Of a stretch of DNA of 64,000 nt, positions 34,736 through 43,018 are shown piece after piece. The stretch covers positions 400,879 to 464,878 of the forward strand of contig JABLXB010000003.1 in the NCBI GenBank assembly GCA_013178305.1, read 5' to 3'. Source of the stretch: Bacillota bacterium (GTDB taxonomy: Bacteria > Bacillota > Sulfobacillia > JABLXB01). The notes beneath the pieces were generated by a model. It did not search any database. It was not told where the DNA came from and saw nothing but the letters and a program-made list of their open reading frames with translations. Positions within the stretch are counted from its first letter, which is position 1; every line of letters starts with the position of its first letter. The translations under genes were made by a program, and so were the position numbers.

Positions 34736-35300
34736 ATGGCGTTCGCGGTCGACAACCGTGCACAGGACGCTATCCAGCGCACAGTCCCGATGCTTTGCGC
34801 CGTCACGCTGGCGGCGGCCGCCCTCTGTCTGTCGCCGGCCCGCGCGCTGGCCAACGCCGGGCCGACCCGGGCAATTGTCCATATTGGGGGCGGGAACCTG
34901 ATTCCGTGTAGAGACGCTCCCGTTGTCGTTGAAAGAGAGGACTTGACGATCGATCTCCGCGTCTCCGAGTATGAGCGGGCCAAGATCGCGGCCGCGTACG
35001 TCCTTAGAAACGAGGGCCCGCACATACCCTCAGATGCTGAGTTATGACCACAGCTCCAGGCTGATCGGCGCTCCCGCTCGGGTGGACTACCTTCTACTGC
35101 CGGCAAGTTACTGGGCGGGATTCGAGCATCTGACCATCCGCGTGCTCACCGGCATCAACCAGCTCGTGACCTCGCGCCCACCGCTCCGCAGGCAGAGGCC
35201 CGGGGTCTGGGTTGCCGAGTTCGAGCGCCTCCCGGGCGAGAATCTCAGCGTCTTTGTCTCGTGCTGCTCCACCTGGCGGTCGGGTGGGCCTTGGAGCGTC
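34736..35300 (+). pseudogene. Broken DUF4424-like paralogue
   Basis: A third copy of the family, disrupted. The first part (signal peptide ALCLSPARALANAGP, then PVVVEREDLTIDLRVSEYERAKIAAAYVLRNEGP) matches the start of the mature part of the preceding protein. It stops at 35047. Similarity resumes in a different frame from about 35040 (SRLIGAPARVDYLLLPASYW..., SFEHLTIRVLTG-like, LPGENLSVFVS), corresponding to a region about 100 residues further on in the intact paralogue. So an internal deletion and a frame change have removed the centre, and the C-terminal membrane part is missing. The frame beyond about 35300 contains a good promoter and is noncoding. Confidence 0.7.
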
Positions 35301-35351
35301 TCATGTCGTCCCGGGGCGGACAAGTCCGCGACCTGGTGCCCGAGAACCCGG

Positions 35352-35380
35352 TTGATAACCGTAAAGACAGGTGTTAAAAT
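35352..35380 (+). promoter_or_regulatory. Sigma-A promoter of the B12 aminomutase-like locus
   Basis: TTGATA (35352-35357) and TAAAAT (35375-35380) are 17 bp apart. Transcription should start near 35387, about 35 bases before the palindromic operator. Confidence 0.65.
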
Positions 35381-35420
35381 AAGCATGGCGGATAACCTTT
35401 ATGGCAAATTTTTTTGAGGG

Positions 35421-35450
35421 CAAGTGCTCATCACTGATGAGGAGCACTTG
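35421..35450. promoter_or_regulatory. Palindromic operator candidate, copy 1
   Basis: CAAGTGCTC and GAGCACTTG form a perfect 9-bp dyad, with an inner CTCATC-ACT-GATGAG palindrome. The core CTCATCANNGATGAG recurs at 39668-39684. It lies just downstream of the predicted transcription start, as expected for a repressor block. Confidence 0.6.
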
Positions 35451-35522
35451 TAGCACGAGGCCGGCAGTTGATTGCGTAAACCAGTGAGCTGCAGACCGGG
35501 CGGCGGATGAGGAGGCGGTGGA

Positions 35523-35954
35523 ATGCCTGATCCATACGCGGGGGGCCTGGTAAAGGAGAGTCCCTACGCGAAGAAGGAGCCGGTAATGGGGCGGATCGTG
35601 GCCGTCCTCAGGCTGCGCATGGACGCAAGGGAACTCGAACTCATCAAACAGCCGTCCAGAGCGGTGGTACGGGGCGAGGTCCACGAACTCATCGTGACCG
35701 GCGAGGACGCGGGACCCGGGAGCAAGGTCGACAACGTGGCCTACCTCGGGTTCTTCGAGGTCCTCAACAGCGGTGTCATCCTGGCGGGGGACGAAGTCAA
35801 GTGGGGAACGGCGAACCTTGGGAGACTGGCCGGGTTCGACCTCACGCACTTTCCCAACCATCTCAACATTGTCCTCCATTCGGACGTGACGAAGACGGGA
35901 GAGGAGCTGGGACTCGAACTGGGATCTACGGTCCAGTTTAGCAGCCCGGCATAA
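35523..35954 (+). CDS. Protein of unknown function, first gene of the B12 locus
   Basis: Predicted 143-aa soluble protein with no recognised family. It looks beta-rich (GRIVAVLRLRMD; RAVVRGEVHELIVTGED; KVDNVAYLGFFEVLNSGVILAGDEV; LNIVLHSD). GAGGAGGCGGTGG lies directly upstream of the ATG. It is the first gene after the promoter and operator and is followed 51 bases later by the PLP enzyme, so it is likely part of that pathway, perhaps as a small binding or regulatory protein. Confidence 0.7.
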   Translation: MPDPYAGGLVKESPYAKKEPVMGRIVAVLRLRMDARELELIKQPSRAVVRGEVHELIVTGEDAGPGSKVDNVAYLGFFEVLNSGVILAGDEVKWGTANLGRLAGFDLTHFPNHLNIVLHSDVTKTGEELGLELGSTVQFSSPA

Positions 35955-36005
35955 GTAACACCCCGGCGCGGATTGCCCCGGGGGATCCTCAAGGAGGGAA
36001 CAGAG

Positions 36006-37472
36006 TTGGCAAGCTTCAAGTACAGGTTCCAGATGTACAAGCACCTCCAGGCAAACATCCCGAACATCTACGCCGAGGCCAAGAAGGCCGCGGACGAGAT
36101 AGGGATACCGGCCGACCTGCGCGGGAAATTTGGGCTTACCGGCGCGATCTCGGGTTGCCCCGCCCCGATGCGCAAGGCTGTAATGGAGGCCGCGGAGAAG
36201 GGCGCGACCGAGGTAATCCCCCTCTCCAAACTCGTGGAGGAGATCCGCGAGATCGTCAAGGACGTTTACGGCGACGAGTTCGACGTCTGCCCCGTCAACA
36301 CGTGCGAGGCGGGGCTGTGGGTGACCTACGACTGCCTGTTTACACCGCCCAGCCTCGGGCGCGGCGACAGCTATCGCACTCGCTACATCACCCCTTACGA
36401 GAAGCACATGCATCACCAGGCCGGCTACGGCAGGCCGTACCCCCCGAAGTACAAGGACTTCCTGGCCGACAGGGGCAGCACCGCGGGCGAATTCGGCTTC
36501 TATGGCAAGAGGCTCAACAACCTCGACGTGGTCGTGGTGCCGCTCCCCGGGGCGAAATACGACAACCACGGGATCAAGTACTGGCCGACCCCGCTCCTTA
36601 CCGGGGTCGATCCCGAGGAGGCCATCGAGAGGATTTCGAACGTAGCCGCGGACAATGCGAACTGCCTGGCAGGCTTCGCCTCGCTCGGCTATGACACCCC
36701 CGGCTACGGCTACGGCGTCAAGGATGAGAGCGGCGCGCCACTTCTGCAGAAATATCTCGGCGAACTCGCGGACGAGTTCAACGTTCCGTACGTCGTGGAC
36801 AACGCGTGGGGCCTTCCGTTTGTCGGGACCGACCCCAGGAAGATCAACGCCGATGTCATAATATACAGCATGGACAAGGCCACAGGCGCCGCGACCAGCG
36901 GTTTGATCATCGGCCGCGAGGACGTCATGGTCAACATCAGGCGCGCGCTCGGCATGCACGGCGACAGGTGGGGCACGCTCGCCTCGTACGGTAAGGCCGC
37001 GTACGTCACTCAGGACCCGGGCAAAGAGGCGCTCCTCACCCAGGTACATGTACTGAAGGAACTGCGCGACAAACCGGAAATATTCAAGAAGCCCGTGGAC
37101 GACCTGTACAAGATCGTAACCGAGGAGTTCGCCGCGTTGCCGGCCAAGTTCAAGGACAACCTGGTGTTCAGCAAGTCATACAACTCCGGCACGGTTGAGA
37201 TCAACTACGAGAAGACCTGGTCCGGGAGCGAACTCGGCTTTCCGGTGTTCACCATCGAGGACATGTACGCCGGCTCGAACATCATCCAGACGGGTCTCAG
37301 CCAGATGGGTATCATCCCGACGATCGGCTACGACGCCAACATCTTCATCTCGCCCGGACTCGGCACTTGCGATGAGAACGGCGAGATCGTGGACCAGAAG
37401 ATGAGGCTCGCGGTCAAGGGGCTCGTGAAGTTGCTCGAGATCATCGGGAGGTACAGCGGTTACCTGTCGTGA
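36006..37472 (+). CDS. Fold-type-I PLP-dependent enzyme of unknown specificity
   Basis: Predicted 488-aa enzyme. The block NVPYVVDNAWGLPFVG contains the Asp expected to hold the pyridine nitrogen, and IIYSMDKATGAATSGLIIG contains K291 as the likely PLP lysine, the pattern of the aspartate-aminotransferase superfamily close to beta-eliminating lyases and SelA-like enzymes. A conserved CPVNTCEAGLWVTYD segment is distinctive. The TTG start has AAGGAGGG 7 bases upstream. It is co-directional with an FAD oxidoreductase 17 bases later. Substrate unknown; context suggests an amino acid or amine. Confidence 0.78.
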   Translation: MASFKYRFQMYKHLQANIPNIYAEAKKAADEIGIPADLRGKFGLTGAISGCPAPMRKAVMEAAEKGATEVIPLSKLVEEIREIVKDVYGDEFDVCPVNTCEAGLWVTYDCLFTPPSLGRGDSYRTRYITPYEKHMHHQAGYGRPYPPKYKDFLADRGSTAGEFGFYGKRLNNLDVVVVPLPGAKYDNHGIKYWPTPLLTGVDPEEAIERISNVAADNANCLAGFASLGYDTPGYGYGVKDESGAPLLQKYLGELADEFNVPYVVDNAWGLPFVGTDPRKINADVIIYSMDKATGAATSGLIIGREDVMVNIRRALGMHGDRWGTLASYGKAAYVTQDPGKEALLTQVHVLKELRDKPEIFKKPVDDLYKIVTEEFAALPAKFKDNLVFSKSYNSGTVEINYEKTWSGSELGFPVFTIEDMYAGSNIIQTGLSQMGIIPTIGYDANIFISPGLGTCDENGEIVDQKMRLAVKGLVKLLEIIGRYSGYLS

Positions 37473-37488
37473 CTGCGGAGGGGAGAAC

Positions 37489-38775
37489 ATGGGAGAGGTC
37501 AGGGTCGTCATAGCAGGCGGCGGCTGGTCGGGCTGCGCCGCCGCCCTCACGGCAAAGAACGCAGGCGCCGCGGTAACGTTGCTTGAGCGCACGGACCAAC
37601 TCCTCGGCACAGGCCTGGTGGGCGGCATCATGCGCAACAACGGCAGGTTCACCGCCACCGAGGAGGCCATCGCGCTCGGCGCTGGCGAGCTGTTCGAGCT
37701 CTGCGACAGCATCGCCCGCCACCGGTATCTGGATTTCCCGGGGCATAAGCACGCCACGCTATACGATGTTGCCAAAGCCGAACCGACGATCCGCAGGTAC
37801 CTGCTGTCGAAGGGCATAGACGTGCGGTGCGAAGCCCGAGTGACCGACGTGGTCATGGAGGGGTCGAAGATCAAGGCCCTGGTCACGGAGGACGGCGAGA
37901 AGTACGAGGGAGACGTATTCCTCGACACCACGGGGACGGCCGGGCCCCAGGGGAACTGCACGAAGTACGGCAACGGGTGCGCGATGTGCGTATTGCGCTG
38001 CCCGTCGTACGGACCGCGGGTGAGCGTGGCGGCGAAGGCGGGCGTGAAGGAGTTCGTGGGCGGGACCTCCAAGGGGACCATCGGATCCATGAGCGGCTCC
38101 TGCAAGCTTCACAAGGAGTCTCTGGCGCCGGAGATCGTTGAGAAGCTGAACGAGGCTGGCGTGGTGGTCATCCCGGTCCCCGCGGAATTGCGCAAGAAGG
38201 ACGTCCTGGCGTACAAGGCCTGCCAGCAGTACGCGCTGGGCGAGTACGCCGAGAACATCGTCCTGCTGGATACCGGCCACGCCAAGCTCATGACTCCGTT
38301 CTTCCCAGTTGAACTCCTGCGGCAGATCCCGGGCATGGAGAACTCGAGGTTCGAGGATCCGTACTCGGGCGGCAAGGGCAATTCGATGCGGTACTTCGCC
38401 ATCGCTCCCAGGGACGACTTCCTCAAGGTGGAGGGTGTCGACAACCTGTTTTGCGGCGGCGAGAAAACGGGACCGCTCGTGGGGCACACCGAAGCGATGG
38501 TCACCGGCGCCCTCGCGGGGTACAACGCCGTGCGCTACACCCTCGGCATGGACCTCGTGAAGATACCGGAGTCGCTGGCGATCGGAGATGCGATCGCGCA
38601 CGTGGGACGGCTCGTCAAGAGCGGCGAGGGGCTGAGCCAGAAGTTCACCTTCTCGGGGTCAGTGTATTTCGAGAGGATGAAGCAGCTGGGCCTCTATTCG
38701 ACGGACAAGGCCGCGATAAAGAAGCGCGTGCGCGACGCCGGCATGGAAGGAGCCCTCGCGAAGAGGCTAGTGTGA
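37489..38775 (+). CDS. FAD-dependent oxidoreductase with a Cys cluster
   Basis: Predicted 428-aa flavoprotein. The N-terminal dinucleotide-binding fold is VVIAGGGWSGCAAALTA ending at E33; a second FAD contact is VDNLFCGGEKTGPLVGHTEAMVTGALAG. Four Cys residues (C157, C164, C167, C171; a CX2CX3C core) in the middle domain could bind an iron-sulfur cluster or form a redox-active site. It sits between the PLP enzyme and the regulator gene, whose possible GTG overlaps its stop. By context it may oxidise an amine or amino acid intermediate. Confidence 0.8.
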   Translation: MGEVRVVIAGGGWSGCAAALTAKNAGAAVTLLERTDQLLGTGLVGGIMRNNGRFTATEEAIALGAGELFELCDSIARHRYLDFPGHKHATLYDVAKAEPTIRRYLLSKGIDVRCEARVTDVVMEGSKIKALVTEDGEKYEGDVFLDTTGTAGPQGNCTKYGNGCAMCVLRCPSYGPRVSVAAKAGVKEFVGGTSKGTIGSMSGSCKLHKESLAPEIVEKLNEAGVVVIPVPAELRKKDVLAYKACQQYALGEYAENIVLLDTGHAKLMTPFFPVELLRQIPGMENSRFEDPYSGGKGNSMRYFAIAPRDDFLKVEGVDNLFCGGEKTGPLVGHTEAMVTGALAGYNAVRYTLGMDLVKIPESLAIGDAIAHVGRLVKSGEGLSQKFTFSGSVYFERMKQLGLYSTDKAAIKKRVRDAGMEGALAKRLV

Positions 38776-38816
38776 CGGCGGCAGTACGGCTGCCGGAAGA
38801 TCTAGAAGGAGACTGC

Positions 38817-39614
38817 GTGCTGGGAGGGAAGCAGATTTTGCTTGGACCGAAAGAGGAACTCGAGTACAACATTCTCAGGGTGGCTTCTGCCGCCGGTGAC
38901 CTTATCGGGTCCGGCACGCTCTGCCATGGCCTCGACCAGTACGGTATGAGAATAAGTGAGGCGACCGCCGGCCGCCTTCTCCGCAACCTCGACAAGAAAG
39001 GCTATACGGAGAGGGTGTCTTTCAAGGGCAGGCGGCTCACCGACCTCGGCAGGAACAGGCTTCAGGAGCTCGCCGGGGAGCGCGAAAGGGCGTCTTTCGG
39101 GAGCGAGCTCCTGAAGGTCCTCAAAGCCAGAGGTAAGCAGGAGCTTATCGATATCCTGATCGCCAGGCGCGCCATCGAGAGGGAGACCGCGCGCCTGGCG
39201 GCTCAGAACGCGAACGCGGCCGAGGTGGCCGAGCTTGGCGATATCATCAGGCGTCACCGCGAGGTGGTCAAGTCCGGCGGCAGCGGCTCCGACGAGGACG
39301 TCAGGTTCCACCAGCTCATCTCCTCCGCGTCGAGGAACAAGGTGCTGATGGCGGCCGCCGACCTCATCAGACAGGACGGCCAGCTCGCACCCATGCTGAC
39401 GGTAATACGAAAGAGCGTGCACAGCACCGTCGTGGACGATCACATCAGGATATACGAGGCCATCCGCGCGGGCGACCCGGCCGCGGCGGAATCGGCGATG
39501 GTCACACACATAGAGAATCTCATCCGGGACGTCCGGAAGTACTGGTCGAAGTACGGTGGTGACGAGCAGTCGCCGCCCGCTCAGGCCCGTCCGCCGCAAG
39601 ACAGCGGGGTTTGA
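38817..39614 (+). CDS. Transcription regulator: NrpR-type winged helix fused to FCD domain
   Basis: Predicted 265-aa DNA-binding regulator. Residues about 14-80 (YNILRVASAAGDLIGSGTLC, ISEATAGRLLRNLDKKGYTE, KGRRLTDLGRNRL) fit the winged helix of NrpR/RNase R type (HTH_12), not GntR. Residues about 105-245 fit the ligand-binding FCD domain of GntR/FadR regulators: DVRFHQLISSASRNKVLM and a later HIRIYEAIRAGDPAAAESAM then THI, giving the metal-binding Asp/His residues. AGAAGGA lies 6 bases before this GTG; a GTG at 38772 overlapping the previous stop is the alternative. It probably controls the flanking genes through the two palindromes. Confidence 0.8.
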   Translation: MLGGKQILLGPKEELEYNILRVASAAGDLIGSGTLCHGLDQYGMRISEATAGRLLRNLDKKGYTERVSFKGRRLTDLGRNRLQELAGERERASFGSELLKVLKARGKQELIDILIARRAIERETARLAAQNANAAEVAELGDIIRRHREVVKSGGSGSDEDVRFHQLISSASRNKVLMAAADLIRQDGQLAPMLTVIRKSVHSTVVDDHIRIYEAIRAGDPAAAESAMVTHIENLIRDVRKYWSKYGGDEQSPPAQARPPQDSGV

Positions 39615-39664
39615 CGGTGGGCGTGGGGTTGGCCGCATCATATCATCGCCAGGGTTTGTCTACA

Positions 39665-39687
39665 GGTACTCATCATGGATGAGTACC
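39665..39687. promoter_or_regulatory. Palindromic operator candidate, copy 2
   Basis: GGTACTCATC and GATGAGTACC form a perfect 10-bp dyad around ATG, 15 bases before the small-subunit start. Its core CTCATCATGGATGAG matches 13 of 15 bases of the core in copy 1 upstream of the locus. Confidence 0.6.
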
Positions 39688-39702
39688 CCGGGGGTGAGCT
39701 CC

Positions 39703-39936
39703 TTGAAATCGACATCGAAGGTGATGGACAGGGTCATAGACGCACTTGACGTTGAGACGTTCGTGGCATGCTCCTCGGAGGATGAAGCCAAGCGGATCGC
39801 GCGTGAGATGATGGCCGGCATGGGCATGCCGGAATGCGACGTTGTATTCGTCGAGATGGCCGGATCCGGGGCGCGCATCAGGGCCAGGTGCTACATTCAC
39901 AGGTCCGGCGATTCGTACGGATGGTTGGGGGTGTGA
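39703..39936 (+). CDS. Small protein paired with the B12-dependent mutase
   Basis: Predicted 77-aa protein (STSKVMDRVIDALDVETFVA... EEMAGSGARIRARCYIHRSGDSYGWLGV-like C-terminus). No family recognised. It lies 3 bases before the large B12 protein, the place held by small subunits such as OraS in ornithine aminomutase, though I see no clear sequence match to OraS. The TTG start has GGGGGTGAG 5-8 bases upstream. A role as a small structural subunit is inference from position. Confidence 0.6.
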   Translation: MKSTSKVMDRVIDALDVETFVACSSEDEAKRIAREMMAGMGMPECDVVFVEMAGSGARIRARCYIHRSGDSYGWLGV

Positions 39937-39939
39937 ACC

Positions 39940-41760
39940 GTGGCGAAGAAGGTGCTGCTCGTACCGCTTGACCCCGTACACGACATAGGCCTCAAGATGA
40001 TCCGCAGGGCGCTCGTCGAGCGCGGCCACGAGACCACCCTTCTGCAGCCCGACCTCCCGCCCGAGGAGATCGTCCAGGCGATCTCGTCGTCCGGGTGTGA
40101 GTACGTGCTCGTCGGCAGGACGCTCGGCTACGGCGTTGCGGACGTCCTCGCCAGGCTCGCCGACCTGGCCGACGCGGCCGGCGTCAGAAGTAAAGTGAAG
40201 ATGGTTGTCGGGGGCATGGCAGTGCGGCCGGAGATAGCCGCCGAAACGGGGTTCGACGCGGGGTTCGGTCCCGGGACGTCCATCGAAGAAGTGATCGCGT
40301 ACGTGGAGGGCCGGCCGGTCGAAACCTCCGTGGGCAGCGTGACGAGGTCGAAACCCGACCTCACCTCCGGCTACACCTACTCGTTCAAGAACAGGGAAAT
40401 CGAGGACACGATCCGCCCGGTAGCGGACGAGGTGGTCGCGTGGGCAACCACCATGACCTCGCCCGCGGTCGAGAGGGCGCGACTCCGCCGCCGCATGGCT
40501 GAGGCGTCGCGGAGCGGCGACGCGGGGGGGACGGCCTCCCTCATCAAGTCGTACGTGGCGCTCTGCGACGCGGGGATAGCCCAGTCGTACGACGGCGGGG
40601 CCGTGGCGAAGACGCGCCCGATAACGGCGGAAGAAAGAGATGCGCTCGCGCGGCGGGTGGCGCAGGTAAGCGCCCAGGGGGGCTGGAAGACGATCCGCCA
40701 CGGAAAGGAGCGCCCTGTCGTATTCATCCAGTACGGGACCGGCTGCCCCATCATGGACATCACACACATCCAGGTGGGCGAGTCCTGGGGCGCCGACGGT
40801 GTCGTGCACTTCGACCCCTCCTGGGCTGCGAGGAAAGAGGGAATGCTCCACGGCTTCCTCACCCACCAGGAAGACGGTTCGCTCATCACCGAGGGCAATC
40901 TCAACCTGATCAAGTCGGGCATGACCCCATACACGCTATGGCAGGTCAGGGCGCACCGCGGGCTCAACACCCCCGAGACGGTCGTGCTGGCCGGCGAGGC
41001 GGGGGCCGATCTCACGAAGATCAACATGGTTTACGGATCGCTGGGCGCCGGCACCGATCCCGAAAGACTCACGGTAGACGGGGTCGAGGCAATCAGGCAG
41101 GCCGTGCATTACGGCCTGCCGTTCGACGTCGTGACCAACGAGGAGCTGTGCGGGGTCCCGGCGCACAAGGCGTTCGCCGGAATGCTCATCGTTGCCTCCA
41201 TCGCGAGGCGACTCGGCGGCAGGCCCATCCTCCAGCCGCTATTCTGCTATTCGCCCCAGGTAATGATCGAGGGGCAGATGAAGGACAACTACGTCGACTT
41301 CAACGCGGCCAAGGTCATGGCCCTGAGGAGCATCATTGACGCCCCGGTCTGGCCGGGCGCCCCGGTGGGGTTCCTGACCCACACCGAGGACAGGGTGCAG
41401 TCATCCATGACCACAGCGCTTCACGCATGCATGGCGTCGTCAATGGGGGTGGACGCCATATCGATCGCCTCTTCGGACGAGGCATATTCCGGCGGTCCCA
41501 TCTCGGCTGCCGCCAGGGTGGATACCCTCCGCGCGGTAAGGGAGGGTTTCAGGTTTTTCGGGCAGGCCGGCGTGCAGCCGACTCCCATGGCTGCAGAGTG
41601 GGCCTCGCAGCTCGTCGAGGGGATCCACGACGTCCTGAAGAAGGTGCGCGACAGGGGATCGTTCGTCGGGGCGCTCTACGACGGACTCCTGGGCACCAGG
41701 GAGGACGGGGCATACCCGGGCCGCTCGGGGCGCGGGACTGTCCGCAAGGCGAACACCTGA
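39940..41760 (+). CDS. Adenosylcobalamin-dependent aminomutase-like protein (B12 domain + KamD-like barrel)
   Basis: Predicted 606-aa protein. Residues 1-130 are a Rossmann B12-binding domain: HDIG (H14-G17) supplies the cobalt-ligand His, and VVGG followed by GFDAGFGPG (104-112) matches the end of the KamE B12 domain as I recall it. Residues about 150-590 resemble the TIM barrel of lysine 5,6-aminomutase alpha subunit KamD (VADEVVAWATTMTSPAVERAR; VVFIQYGTGCPIMDITHIQ). In known enzymes these parts are separate (KamD, KamE) or in the other order (OraE). The Asp two residues before the His is replaced by Pro, and the PLP lysine about ten residues after the His in KamE is not seen. Substrate unknown. 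Confidence 0.8.
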   Translation: MAKKVLLVPLDPVHDIGLKMIRRALVERGHETTLLQPDLPPEEIVQAISSSGCEYVLVGRTLGYGVADVLARLADLADAAGVRSKVKMVVGGMAVRPEIAAETGFDAGFGPGTSIEEVIAYVEGRPVETSVGSVTRSKPDLTSGYTYSFKNREIEDTIRPVADEVVAWATTMTSPAVERARLRRRMAEASRSGDAGGTASLIKSYVALCDAGIAQSYDGGAVAKTRPITAEERDALARRVAQVSAQGGWKTIRHGKERPVVFIQYGTGCPIMDITHIQVGESWGADGVVHFDPSWAARKEGMLHGFLTHQEDGSLITEGNLNLIKSGMTPYTLWQVRAHRGLNTPETVVLAGEAGADLTKINMVYGSLGAGTDPERLTVDGVEAIRQAVHYGLPFDVVTNEELCGVPAHKAFAGMLIVASIARRLGGRPILQPLFCYSPQVMIEGQMKDNYVDFNAAKVMALRSIIDAPVWPGAPVGFLTHTEDRVQSSMTTALHACMASSMGVDAISIASSDEAYSGGPISAAARVDTLRAVREGFRFFGQAGVQPTPMAAEWASQLVEGIHDVLKKVRDRGSFVGALYDGLLGTREDGAYPGRSGRGTVRKANT

Positions 41761-42977
41761 TGATCGCGTCACGTCCGGCAACTGAACGGACGGCCCAGGG
41801 CATGCGCTACGAGGCGTCCGCCCGGGGGTCTACACCAGCCCCCTTCGTGCTGGGCGTGGCGGGCACCGCCAAGAATACCGGCAAGACGACCACCATGGCC
41901 GGGATCATGCAGGAGGGGCTGGCTCGGGGGTGGCGGATGTGCCTGACCAGTATCGGCTTCGACGGTGAGGAACTCGACAACGTGACCGGCCTTCCGAAAC
42001 CGAGGATTCACTGCGAGGAGGGCGTCGTCGTGGCCACGGCGTCGAGGTGCGTCGAGGCGGGGACGGCGGCCTTCGGGGCCCTCGAGGACGCGGGCATCGA
42101 CACGGCGCTGGGCAGGGTCCTCATCGGCGAGGTGAGGCGCCGGGGCCTGGTTGTGCTCGCGGGACCCAACAAGACCATCGACCTGGAGGCGCTCCTTGGG
42201 AGGATCCGTGGGATGCGGGCGACTCCGGACCTGGTCCTTGTGGACGGCGCGTTCGGGCGGATCGCCCCCATGACCGCGGTCGATGCGATCGTCATCGCGA
42301 CCGGCGGGTCTCGAAACCGTTCGATACCGGCCCTGGCCAGGGATACTGAGGCGATAGTCCGCGTGTTCGGCATCCCTTCCCTGGACGACGCGGGGTGGGC
42401 GGGACTGTTCGGGGAAGTACGACCTTCGCTCGCAAATGGTGCGGGCTGTGGTGAGACGCTCGTCTCGTACAAGGACGGACGGGTGGCGACGGCCCCGGGG
42501 AGCTGCCTCCTCGGCGATCAGGCGTGGGCCGCGGGAGGTCTCGGAATCGCGGGTATCCGCGCGGTCTTCGCGGCGGGGGCCACCGACGCGGGCGGGATAA
42601 GGTCGTTCGTCAGGAGCCTTCAGGAGCGTCTTGGCGGCGTGTCGCTGGTGTTCTCGTCGCCGATCAGCCTCATGGTCAGCGGCGACCCGGTGGGGGTGGC
42701 CACGGCCATTGACTGGGTGGAGTCTGGCGGCGGCAGGGTGTGGGTCCGCAGGCCGGTCCCGCTGCTCGCGATCACTGTGAACCCCTTTTACCCGGTTAGA
42801 TTGTCTTCAGGGAATTTCGCCGGCCGGTTCGTCAACCGCAAGAACCTGCTTCGTGAATTCAAACGCCGTTTGGGGGTGCCCGTATGGGATGTGGTGTCCG
42901 ACAGGACGGCGGGACTCGGGGAACAGGTGGCGTCTGTGCTCCAGCGCAGGCGTCCGGTAGAAATGAAGGAAACGTGA
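41760..42977 (+). CDS. KamB-like P-loop protein, possible mutase reactivase
   Basis: Predicted 405-aa P-loop protein. The nucleotide-binding loop VAGTAKNTGKTTTMAGIM (near residues 30-50) resembles the AKNxGKT loop I recall for KamB, a subunit of the lysine 5,6-aminomutase reactivating system. A second block VLVDGAFGRIAPM looks like a Walker-B region. It starts at an ATG overlapping the mutase stop (TGATG), so the two are translationally coupled, which fits a dedicated reactivator that exchanges damaged cobalamin. No KamC (MutS-like) gene is nearby. Confidence 0.72.
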   Translation: MIASRPATERTAQGMRYEASARGSTPAPFVLGVAGTAKNTGKTTTMAGIMQEGLARGWRMCLTSIGFDGEELDNVTGLPKPRIHCEEGVVVATASRCVEAGTAAFGALEDAGIDTALGRVLIGEVRRRGLVVLAGPNKTIDLEALLGRIRGMRATPDLVLVDGAFGRIAPMTAVDAIVIATGGSRNRSIPALARDTEAIVRVFGIPSLDDAGWAGLFGEVRPSLANGAGCGETLVSYKDGRVATAPGSCLLGDQAWAAGGLGIAGIRAVFAAGATDAGGIRSFVRSLQERLGGVSLVFSSPISLMVSGDPVGVATAIDWVESGGGRVWVRRPVPLLAITVNPFYPVRLSSGNFAGRFVNRKNLLREFKRRLGVPVWDVVSDRTAGLGEQVASVLQRRRPVEMKET

Positions 42978-43018
42978 AGGGCCGTGTCGAACAGTCTAAA
43001 CAGGTCGGAGGAGCGCAC

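Noticed and set aside
35301..35417. Continuation of the broken DUF4424-like frame to its stop
   Set aside because: Similarity ends near 35260, and the segment contains a good promoter for the next locus.
36006..37472. OrtB (2-amino-4-oxopentanoate thiolase subunit) of the ornithine pathway
   Set aside because: OrtB is a fold-type-II PLP enzyme; this protein has the fold-type-I pattern with Lys in SMDKATGAATSG.
42884..43018. N-terminal extension of the DUF2294 protein
   Set aside because: It overlaps the upstream P-loop gene in another frame; ATG 43019 has a good ribosome-binding site.
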